From contig NZ_JABX01000026.1 of assembly GCF_001469165.1 (NCBI RefSeq), forward strand, positions 17,839 to 81,838: a DNA stretch of 64,000 nt, read 5' to 3'. Shown here in pieces: positions 50,440 to 59,500 of this stretch. Below the pieces are notes generated by a model. That model worked only from the letters and a program-made list of their open reading frames with translations, searched no databases and had not been told where the DNA came from. Origin of the DNA: Thiohalocapsa sp. ML1. Its GTDB lineage: Bacteria; Pseudomonadota; Gammaproteobacteria; Chromatiales; Chromatiaceae. Position 1 is the stretch's first letter, and each line of letters starts with the position of its first letter. The position numbers and the translations under genes are program-made.

Positions 50440-51276
50440 ATGCATCCTTCAGCCAGCCCTACGCCCGACGGCATCGACGCGTATCCGGACGACTTCTGGC
50501 CCGATGTCGAGGATCTCGTCACCGAAGACGACACGCCCGTGGACAGTATCTTTTCCGAGAAGCAGCAGCGCCTGCTGACCGAGCCCCTGTACGCCGGCGC
50601 GCGCGAGCGGCCCTTTGCCGCAATGGCCAACGTCGGGCTCTTCTACCGCACGCACCACCCGCCACTGGTTCCCGACATGCTGTTGAGCCTCGGCGTGGAG
50701 ATCCCGCAGGACGTCTGGACCAAGTCGCATCGCGCCTACTTCGTCTGGGAGTACGGCAAGCCGCCGGAGATCGTCGTCGAGGTCGTCTCGAACCGGGAGG
50801 GCCACGAGCTCGACAGCAAGCTCGCCGACTACGCGGCCATCGGCGTCAAGTACTACGCCGTCTTCGACCCGGAACGGCTGCTCGGCGACCGACTGCTGCG
50901 GCTGCAGGAGCTGCATGGGGCGAGCTACGTGGAACGGGCGACGCTCTGGATGCCCGATATCGGTCTGGGCCTGTGCCTGTGGGATGGCCCCTTCGAGGAC
51001 ATGCCCGCCCGTTGGCTGCGCTGGTGCGATGCCGCCGGCACCCCGATCCCGACCGGCGCCGAGCGTGCGGAGCAGGAGCGACAACGTGCCGAACAGGAGC
51101 ACGAGCGTGCGGAGCAGGAGCGACAGCGTGCCGAACAGGAGCACGAGCGCGCGGAGCAGGAGCGACAGCGTGCCGAACAGGAGCACGAGCGCGCGGAGCG
51201 CGCCCGGGAGCGAGCCGAACGCCTGTCCGAGCGATTGCGCGCGCTCGGCATCGACCCGAACGGGGCCGCCGATTAG
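50440..51276 (+). CDS. Uma2-family restriction-endonuclease-like protein with coiled-coil tail
   Basis: 278 residues from ATG 50440. Uma2 (PD-(D/E)xK nuclease-like) core: VPDMLLSLGVEIPQDV (active-site Asp), PEIVVEVVSNREGHELDSKL (V-x-E-V strand and Lys), YAAIGVKYYAVFDPE. After about residue 205 comes a charged coiled coil built from three 42-bp tandem repeats (14 residues AEQERQRAEQEHER) and a short basic/Leu end. Uma2 genes are abundant in phototrophs and cyanobacteria; function unknown. Divergent from cbbL and convergent with a second Uma2 gene. Confidence 0.87.
   Translation: MHPSASPTPDGIDAYPDDFWPDVEDLVTEDDTPVDSIFSEKQQRLLTEPLYAGARERPFAAMANVGLFYRTHHPPLVPDMLLSLGVEIPQDVWTKSHRAYFVWEYGKPPEIVVEVVSNREGHELDSKLADYAAIGVKYYAVFDPERLLGDRLLRLQELHGASYVERATLWMPDIGLGLCLWDGPFEDMPARWLRWCDAAGTPIPTGAERAEQERQRAEQEHERAEQERQRAEQEHERAEQERQRAEQEHERAERARERAERLSERLRALGIDPNGAAD
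51060..51189 (+). repeat. 42-bp in-frame tandem repeats in the Uma2 gene
   Basis: Three near-identical 42-bp units, each encoding AEQERQRAEQEHER (Glu/Arg-rich heptads). A length-variable coiled-coil stalk. Confidence 0.9.
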
Positions 51277-51351
51277 CGCAAAGCGCGCCGATACCCCCCG
51301 GTGTCGGGAGGCCGGCTGCTTGCAGAGTGCGGTCTGACGAGCGCGGCGGGC

Positions 51352-52215
51352 TCAAGGGCGCGGCGAGAGCTCCGGCAGCTCCTCGGCGCGCTCGACCGCC
51401 GCCGCGGCCAGCAGCCAGCGCTCGATCCGGTTGCGATCTCGGCAGGCCATGATCTGCGCCTCCACCTCGGCTCGGACCTCGAGCCCGCGGCCGCGGAGCA
51501 GCGCCACCACGGCGGCGGCAAGACCCTCGACCTGCCCTTCGGCCTTGCCCTCGGCCTTGCCCTCAGCCTTGCCCTCAGCCTTGCCCTCAGCCTTGCCCTC
51601 TTCCCGGCCGCGCGCCAACACGGCGTCCAAATCGGCATAGCCTTGCCGCTGAAGCAGGTTGCGCAGCGTCGCCTGGTGGCCGGCGGCGCGGTCATAGAGG
51701 GCCTCCACCGGCACCGGGTTGCGCAGGATGCCGGGGGCCTCGAGCCGATCGCCCGGGCCCAGCGTGCGCACCGGGACCCCAGGTGCATGCACCTCGACCC
51801 GCCGCGGGCCGAGCAGGCGCACGACCCAGACGAGCCGCGTGCCGTGCGCGAGCAGATCGGCGACCTTGCGGCGCAGCATCTCCTCGTCCTGACCCTTGCC
51901 GGCGTATTCCAAGGCCAGCGGCGGGACGCCGGGCATCCAGCCCGACACGCCCGCGGCGGCTGCCGCGGGGGCAACGGCGATGTCCGGTGCCCAGAGGGTA
52001 CCGGCCTCCGGCGCAAAGCCGGCATCGACCCCGGCCCAGTCCACATCCGGGTCGGACTCGATGACCGCGCCCCCGCTCAAGTTGCGATTGGCGTGCTCGG
52101 GGCCGGAGGGTGCGCAGTAGCTCGGATGCCCGTCGACGAGCTCGTAGCGATCGCCGTCGCGCAATTGGTCGGCGCGGAACGGACCCGGGCCGAGCAGGGG
52201 CTTGTTGCTGGACAT
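51352..52215 (-). CDS. Second Uma2-family protein with EGKA repeat
   Basis: 287 residues. Start MSSNKPLLGPGPFRADQLRD; core DGDRYELVDGHPSYCAPSGP, FAPEAGTLWAPDIAVAP (D in PDIAV), PPLALEYAGKGQDEEMLRRKV with E and K of the nuclease-like site, and GTRLVWVVRLLGPRRVEVHA. Residues about 208-230 are six 12-bp repeats (51540-51602) encoding Glu-Gly-Lys-Ala, then VEGLAAAVVALLRGRGLEV and a helical end typical of Uma2/DUF proteins with EGKAEG stalks. Tail-to-tail with the first Uma2 gene (75 nt gap). Confidence 0.87.
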   Translation of the reverse strand: MSSNKPLLGPGPFRADQLRDGDRYELVDGHPSYCAPSGPEHANRNLSGGAVIESDPDVDWAGVDAGFAPEAGTLWAPDIAVAPAAAAAGVSGWMPGVPPLALEYAGKGQDEEMLRRKVADLLAHGTRLVWVVRLLGPRRVEVHAPGVPVRTLGPGDRLEAPGILRNPVPVEALYDRAAGHQATLRNLLQRQGYADLDAVLARGREEGKAEGKAEGKAEGKAEGKAEGQVEGLAAAVVALLRGRGLEVRAEVEAQIMACRDRNRIERWLLAAAAVERAEELPELSPRP

Positions 52216-52599
52216 GGCGCGTCTCGAAGCGGTTGCGTTGGATCAATCACGGCGCGCGTTGGCGCCGATACCTGGATTCTACGCCAGCACCGCGGCCTCG
52301 GCTCGGCGGCCTGAGCGCCCCGCTGCGGAGCGCCGTCGCTCACGTCCATCCGTCTCTATCTCCGTGTCTTCGTGCCTTTGCGTGACGCATCTCTCTCTTC
52401 TGCGCGGGCTCTTCTGCGCGAGCTCTTCTGCGCGAGCTTTGTCTTGGCGCATCGCAACGGGTTGCGACATCATTTCGAGGCCGCCCCCTGGCAGTGCCGA
52501 CCGCGATGCTCACCGCAGGGGCCAGGACTCAGCCCAACCGACCAGGCTTCATCGGGTGCAATCGATGCCTCCACCACTCACGCTCGCTCACACCAAGCC
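52216..52599. repeat. Spacer with paired-heptamer repeats
   Basis: 384 nt. CTTCTGC-GCGAGCT heptamer pairs, three copies (about 52397-52440), preceded by a TCTCCGTG-TCTTCGT-GCCTTTG series with a rough 7-bp rhythm (about 52350-52385). No convincing gene; presumably holds the promoter of the nucleotidyltransferase gene. Confidence 0.7.
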
Positions 52600-52890
52600 A
52601 TGCGCCTGACCGAGACCCAGCGACGACTGATCCGCGCCGCGGGGCTGCGCCATTTTGGCGTGACGCCGCGTCTGTTCGGCTCGCGACTCGATGACGATCG
52701 GCGGGGTGGCGATATCGACCTGTTCATTCCGGGTCGCTGGTCGGCGGTCGAGGCGGTTTCGCGCCGGCTGCAGTTCTGCGCGGAGGTGAAGGCCCGACTG
52801 GACGATCAGAAGATCGATGTCGTCGTGGAGAATCCGGACGCGCCTTCCGCGATCCAGGACCATGCCAAACGCCACAGCCAACCGGTGTAG
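52600..52890 (+). CDS. MNT-type nucleotidyltransferase antitoxin
   Basis: 96-residue minimal nucleotidyltransferase. The active-site pattern FGSRLDDDRRGGDIDLFI gives G-S-x9-D-x-D; HFGVTPRLFGSR and KIDVVVENPDAPS complete the fold. Such MntA-like proteins pair with HEPN toxins and silence them, in known cases by AMPylation. A HEPN-like sequence follows five bases after the stop but is broken. ATG 52600 begins MRLTETQRRLIRAAG. Confidence 0.85.
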   Translation: MRLTETQRRLIRAAGLRHFGVTPRLFGSRLDDDRRGGDIDLFIPGRWSAVEAVSRRLQFCAEVKARLDDQKIDVVVENPDAPSAIQDHAKRHSQPV

Positions 52891-52895
52891 CCCCG

Positions 52896-53184
52896 ATGCG
52901 TGACCTCAATGATCTGTTGACCGAGCGCACAGGTATTCCGACGCTTTGCCGTAGACCGGCTCAAGGAGCCGGTCGAGGACCGACCGATCATCGATATCCT
53001 GAATCTGCTTGAACGCTACGGACACTTGCCGTCGATGACCCGTTGGCAGGAGATTCGGGAGGTCCGCAATCAGATCACCCACGAGTATCGCCTGGTGCCC
53101 GCGGAGTTGATCGCCACGCGAGCAATTGCCGTGCCGATGGTCGCCGAGATGGCGGCGATCATCGCGGGCCTGCGGCGGCGATAG
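52896..53184 (+). pseudogene. Degenerate HEPN toxin gene
   Basis: From ATG 52896 the frame reads MRDLNDLLTERTGIPTLCRR and stops early; the homologous sequence continues in another frame as VFRRFAVDRLKEPVEDRPII, LNLLERYGHLPSMTRWQEIR, EVRNQITHEYRLVPAEL and ends at 53184. The HEPN motif R-N-x3-H (RNQITHEY) is intact, but the region between VFRRFA and KEPV, normally about a dozen residues longer, is deleted and the frame shifted. The toxin is therefore probably inactive while the antitoxin persists. Confidence 0.8.
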
Positions 53185-53531
53185 CCCGATCTCCCAGCTT
53201 GCGGCGCGACGGATACAGCCGCCGAAGCAGGAGCGACCGTACCTGCAACGGATCAGTCCGGAGCCGATCGACACCTGTTGTCACGGCTGCTGCCGGATGC
53301 GCAACCGTTATCACTCCGTGGTGGAGACGCCGGCACAAAAAAGCGACGGCCGACTGCTGTCGGGCGTCGCTAAGGACCGGAGCCATCGGCTCGGCTTATC
53401 GGATCTGCACTCCCACAGGGCCGCCGCGATGGCCTGATGCCCCCTCTGGTGCCGCGCCTGGTGGGTGACGCTAGCCGTCACCCGCCGGGGTCGCGCTGCG
53501 GGGCGACGGCTGCCGCCCCGCTCGACCGGCG
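53185..53531. other. Gene-free spacer
   Basis: 347 nt between the HEPN remnant and the end of the giant secreted-protein gene. Only unsupported open frames; no array, tRNA or clear terminator seen. Confidence 0.5.
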
Positions 53532-56500
53532 TCAGTCGATGGGCGGATTGGCGAGGTCATCCGTGACGAGCCAGCGGTCCACCTTCGTTCCGTCCTCGCG
53601 GTAGGCGATCTCCAGCGTGTGGGTGCCGGCGTCGAGGTGCAGCTCCACCGGCGCGTTGCCCGCGTCGGCGTCGTGCACCTGGTCCCAGACCCAGTTCCGG
53701 CCGCGCTCGATGCCGTTCCACTTGATCCAGTCGCCGCCGTTCACGCGGACCCAGAAGGAGTCGTCGTTGCCGTTCGGCGCGATCACGCGACCGAACAACG
53801 CATAGACCCCGTCGCGTTCGATGTCAAAACTGTACACCGCGCGACCATGGCTCTTGCGGTTCGGCTTGCGCGTACTCGTCTTGCCGGACTTGATCTCGAT
53901 GTACCGGCCGCCCGAGGCATCGGCATCGGACTTGGTCCGCCACCAATTGCCAAGCGCGCCGTCCTCCGCCTCGATCAGCACCGTCACGGTGCTATCGGGC
54001 GTGCCCGCCTCGCCGGCGGGATCGGCCGGCGCCGTCGGGCACTCCGGGGGCTGCGGGCAGAATTCCAGCGAGCCCACCGCGCCGCTGCCGCGGAAGTACA
54101 CGACCAGGCGGCTGACGTTCTCGGCATCCAGAAACACCTGCTGGTAGCTGTTGTCGCCGAGTCCGGCAAACGTCTGCTCCGCAACCAGATTGCCCGCGGC
54201 ATCAAAGGCCTTGGCCCAACCCGGGATCTCCGAGGCCTCGACATCGATGACCTCAAGCGCGCCGATGCGCACCGGGGCGTCGAAGTCGAAGGTCAGCGTG
54301 CCGCGGACAATGTCGTCCGGATCGGAGGCGTCGCCGTCCTCGGAGATGATCAGCACATTGCCGAGCGCCTTGCTGTTGGTGACGCCGCTGTTGCCGCGGC
54401 CGGGGCCGCCGTAGGCCTGGTTCGGCGTGCCCAGGTCCCAATCGCCGCCGGTGGGGTTGCTGCTGTCGAAGATCATCGGGATGCGCGCGTTGCCATGGCG
54501 GTCCTCGGCACGGATGCGCAGGCCCATGGCGGCGAAGGCGTTGCTCACGTCGTCGCCCGCTCGCAGCGCGCTGCCGGCCGCGTTGACCGAGAAGTCGATG
54601 CCGTCGGTGCAGACGCCGTCAACCGGGCACTGATCGCCATCCGCAACGGCCGGGCAGCTCTCCTCCGTGGTCAGCGGGATGTAGCCCTGCTTCTTCTTGC
54701 CGGTGGACGCCGTGTCGCCGCCGTTGACGTTGAGGTGGATCTCGATCTCGGCGTAGCTGCCGGCCGCGAGCGGGAAGGACGCCTCGTAGCCGCGCACCTG
54801 GCCGTTGATGCCGACCCACTCGAAGGTCGCGGAATTGCCGTCCACCTGCGTCGAGTTGGACAGGTCATAGACCTTCACCCAGGCGTCCTGCGCGGACAGG
54901 CTCACGCTGTTGCCGGGGGTGGCCAGCACCAGCACGTAGAGCGTGCCGTCGGACCAGCGCACATAGCTGTTGGCAAGGTGGTCCTTGCTCGGATTGCCGG
55001 CCTCGTAGAGCTTCGCGAAGAAGTCCTCGGTCAGGTTCCAATCGCCGATGGCGCCGTCCACGTTCGGCAGCGGGCATTGGCCAAGGTCGCCGCCATCGTC
55101 GGGCTCGGTGCCGTCGTCGGGCTCGTTGCCGTCGTCGGGCTCGGTGCCGTCACCATCGGGCGTCGGACAATCCGGGGGCTGCGGGCAGAATTCCAGGGAG
55201 CCCACCGCGCCGCTGCCGCGGAAGTACACCACCAGCCGGCTCACGTTCTCGGCGTCCAGGAAGATCTGCTGGTAGCTGTTGTCGCCCAGCCCCGCGAAGT
55301 CCTGCTCAGCAACCAGATTGCCGGCGGCATCAAAGGCCTTCACCCAACCCGGGATCTCGGAGGCCTCGACATCAATGATCTCCAGCGCGCCGATGCGCAC
55401 CGGGGCGTCGAAGTCGAAGGTCAGCGTGCCGCGGACAATGTCGTCCGGATCGCTGGCGTCGCCGTCCTCGGAGATGATCAGCACATTGCCGAGCGCCTTG
55501 CTGTTGGTGACGCCGCTGTTGCCGCGGCCGGGGCCGCCGTAGGCCTCGTTCGGCGTGCCCAGGTCCCAATCGCCGCCGGTGGGGTTGCTGCTGTCGAAGA
55601 TCATCGGGATGCGCGCGTTGCCGTTGCGGTCCTCGGCGCGAATGCGCAGGCCCATGGCGGCGAAGGCGTTGCTCACGTCGTCGCCCGCTCGCAGCGTGCT
55701 GCCGGCGCCATCGACCGAGAAGTCGATGCCGTCGGCGCAGACGCCGTCAACCGGGCACTGATCGCCATCCGCAACGGCCGGGCAGCTCTCCTCCGTGGTC
55801 AGCGGGATGTAGCCCTGCTTCTTCTTGCCGGTGGACGCCGTGTCGCCGCCGTTGACGTTGAGGTGGATCTCGATCTCGGCGTAGCTGCCGGCCGCGAGCG
55901 GGAAGGACGCCTCGTAGCCGCGCACCTGAGCGTTGCTGGTGACCCACGCGAAGGTCGCGGAATTGCCGTCCACCTGCGTCGAGTTGGACAGGTCATAGAC
56001 CTTCACCCAGGCGTCCTGCGCGGACAGGCTCACGCTGTTGCCGGGGGTGGCCAGCACCAGCACGTAGAGCGTGCCGTCGGACCAGCGCACATAGCTGTCC
56101 GCGAGGTGGTCCTTGCTCGGATTGCCGGCCTCGTAGAGCTTCGCGAAGAAGTCCTCGGTCAGGTTCCAATCGCCGATGGCGCCGTCAACGCTCGGCACCG
56201 GGCAGACCTCGGGCTCGTCGCGCACCAGGCCGCAGTCCACGGTGGGCAGGTACTCGCCGTCACCGAGGGTGAAGCTGCCCATGAAGCCGTTGTTGGCCGG
56301 GTCGGCGTTGCTGTCGGTGTCGTTGTCGCGCGCCTGGCCGAAGATCGGCGTGTAGGCGTAGCCGGCCGGGGCCTCGCAGCGGACGCCGTACTCGACGCCG
56401 GGTGTCAGATCAGCGAACAGGTATTCGCCGTTGGCGTCGGTGCCGAGGGTACGGCTGTTGCCGTTCGGGTCCGTGAGCGTGATCTGCACGCCCTCGACGC

Positions 56501-59500
56501 CGGGCTCGCCCTGGTCCTGAATGCCGTTGCCGTTCTGGTCCTCGAAGGCCAGGTTGCCGAGGCTCGCCGGGATTGGGTCGGGCACGCGCGCCGTGTACTG
56601 GCTCGGGTCGCTGTCGCTGACCTCGGGGCCGTTCACTGGGTCGAACGCAGGCTTGGCGACGACGGTCGAGTTGTTGAGATACAGCGTCATCGTGGCGGTG
56701 CCGGTGAGCGTGCAGGTCTCGGTGGCACCCACCGCCAGGGAGGCGATGGTGCAGACCGGGCCTTCGACGCTGTCGGTGACGACGGCGTTCACGAGGTCGA
56801 CGTTGCCGGTGTTGGTCACGTCGTAGGTCCAGGTCACGTCGTCGCCGATGACGAGCGCCGGGCCGGTGCCGGGCAGGTTGCCGTCCAGACCGTTGGTGTA
56901 CTTCTTGATGTCGATGGCCGGGGCCGCCGGCAGGACCAAGCCCGCATCCCAGGTCAGATCTTCCGTGTTGGAAGGCAGCACGATGGTCTCGCTGGTGCGG
57001 CACTCCACACCGCCGCTCACGGATGCAACCACATCGCTGTCGCCGATGTTCTCGCCGACGTTTGCAGTGGTGCACTCGTAGCCCGCGGGCGGCGTGACCT
57101 CGACGCAGTAGCCGCCGGGGGCGGTCTCGAACAGGTAGAAGCCGCCGTCGGCCGTGAGCTGCGACAGACCCGTGTCGCCGTCGTCCGCGGTGTTGCACAG
57201 GCCGTCGGTGCCGGGCGTCAGCAGCGTCACCAGCACGTCGTCGATGCCGGTGCCGCATTCGGCGCCGGTGTCGTCGCCGTTGGTCTCGCCGATGATGCCG
57301 TCCTGGTCCGCGTCGGCGCAGTTCTGGCGGCCATCGCGGTTGGTGTCCTCGAACACGCGGTCACCCAAGCGGGCTGCACAGTAGAGCCCGGCGTCGCGGG
57401 TCAGGTCTTGGTCCTGGAAGCCGAGCGCGATGTTGCCGGTGAGGCCGTTCGCATCCACGTCGCTGTCGAGCGCCGGATCGCCGCCCTCGCCCCGCGGGCT
57501 CCAGGCCGCCGTGCCGATGTCGCAGAAGCCGGCCGGCGGCGTGAACCGCAGGCAGTAGTCGCCGCCTTCCATGTTCTTGAACAGGTACATGCCGCCGACG
57601 GTCTCGAGCTCGGAGAGCAGATTGGCCTCGGTGGCCTCGCAGACGCCGCCGTTCGGGTTGTCGAACACCTCGACCTTGCAGCCGCTGATGCCGGGCTCGT
57701 CCTGGTCTTGGATGCCGTTGGCGTTCAGGTCATGGAAGCAGGTGTCGCCGAGCGAGGCGTTCGGCTCGAAGATGCCGCCGTCGATGCTGATATCGGCCTC
57801 TTTGGACGCGACCGTGGCGCAGGCGCTGATGCCGGTGCTGCGGTCGGCGTCGCTGTCGAAGGCGTCGTCACCGCGGTCGGCGAGCGTGAAGATGTAGCCC
57901 GCCGCGGCGAGATCCGCCGGGATCGTAAAGCCGACGGCGTAGCTGCCGGGCGCGACGAAAAACTCGTAGAAGCCCGCGCTGTCGGTCTGAGCCGTCGCGA
58001 TGGCGGTGCCGGGCTGGCCGTCAACACACGCGTACAGCGTCACCTCGGCGTCGGCAATGCCGGGCTCGGCGGCGGTGTCGGCGCTCTGCACGCCGTCCAC
58101 GTCGTCGGTGTCGTCCCAGAGACGATCGCCGATCAGCGCGTCGCAGTAGACGCCGGCATCGCGGGTCAGGTCCGTAGTGTCCTCGGGCAGGAAGAACGCA
58201 TCCAGACGGCCGGTATCCGGGTCCACGTCGCTGTCGCGGGTGTCCGCACCGGGCAGGCCGTCGTCGGCATCCTGCAGCGTGAACTTGGCCGGACCGAAGT
58301 CGATGCCGGTCGCGTCGTCCACGCAGAAGCCCGCGGGCGGCGTGAACCGCGCGCAGTAGTCGCCGGCCAGCAGGTCGTCGGTCAGGTACTCGCCCGCTGC
58401 GTCGATGTCGTAGATGCCGATGAGCACCTCGTTGGCGGTGCCGCAGTTCTCATAGACCTCGACGGTGGCCGGGTACAGCGCGCCGTCGATGCCGTCCTCG
58501 TTGCCGTCCTGGATGCCGTTGCGGTTCTTGTCGTGGAACAGCAGGTTGCCAAAGCGCGAGAAGAGCGGGTCCGGCTCCGGCACGATGATGCCGGCGTCGA
58601 TGGTCAGATCCTCGTCGTTGGACGCGACCTCGATGATGCAGCCGGTGGCGCCGGACAGGCTCGCGTCGCTGTCGGCGGCGTCGCCGGCGAGCGGGAAGTT
58701 GGGCAGCGTGAAGCTGGTGCCGTCGGGCGCGGTGAACACGACCTCGTAGCGGCCCGGCAGCACGTCGAAGAAATAGTTGCCGTTGGCGTCGATGGTGGTG
58801 GTGCCCACCAGCGCGCCGCGGTTGCCGTCGGCGTCGCAGGCGAAGAGCTCGACGCTCAGGTCATCGGTGGTCTCGGGCGTGCCGAGGGTGCCGTCCACGC
58901 CGGGCTCGGGGTCGCCGGCGCCATCGGTCTGTGAGCCGTCCTTGTTGGTGTCCTCGAACAGCGTGTCGCCGATGCGCGCGGGGCAGACGACGCCGGCGTC
59001 CCAAGTCGGATCCATCTGGCCGTCTACGAGCGTGATGGGGCCGGTGCGGCCGTCGGCATCGACGTCGCTGTCTTGTGCAGGATCGTTGCCGCTGCCCTGG
59101 CCGGTGAAGGCCGCGTCCCCGAAGGCGCAGATGCCGGACGGGCGGGTGACCTGCACGCAGTAGTCGCCGGCAGGCAAGTCGCCGAAGCCGTAGAAGCCAT
59201 TGGCGTCGGTGGTGCTCTGTGCCAGGCTAGTGTCGTCGCCGTTGCCGCAGATGCCGTCGTTGGCGCTGAACAGCTCAACCGGCACGTTGGCGATGCCCGC
59301 GTCGCACTCGGTGCCGACATCGCCGGCGTCGCCGAGGACGCCGTTGTCGTTGGTGTCCGTGCAGTTCTGGATGCCGTCGCCGTTGCGGTCTTCGAAGACG
59401 CGGTCGCCGAGGCTGGCGATGCCGCCGGGGGTGGTAATGCCGGGGAGCGGGCCGAAGCCGCCCTTCACGCGTCCGGTGGTGCTGCGGAAATCCTGACCGA

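Noticed and set aside
53619..58934. 1771-residue plus-strand open frame
   Set aside because: Lies wholly antisense to the SdrD-B-like repeat gene, mirrors its repeats and shows no domain of its own.
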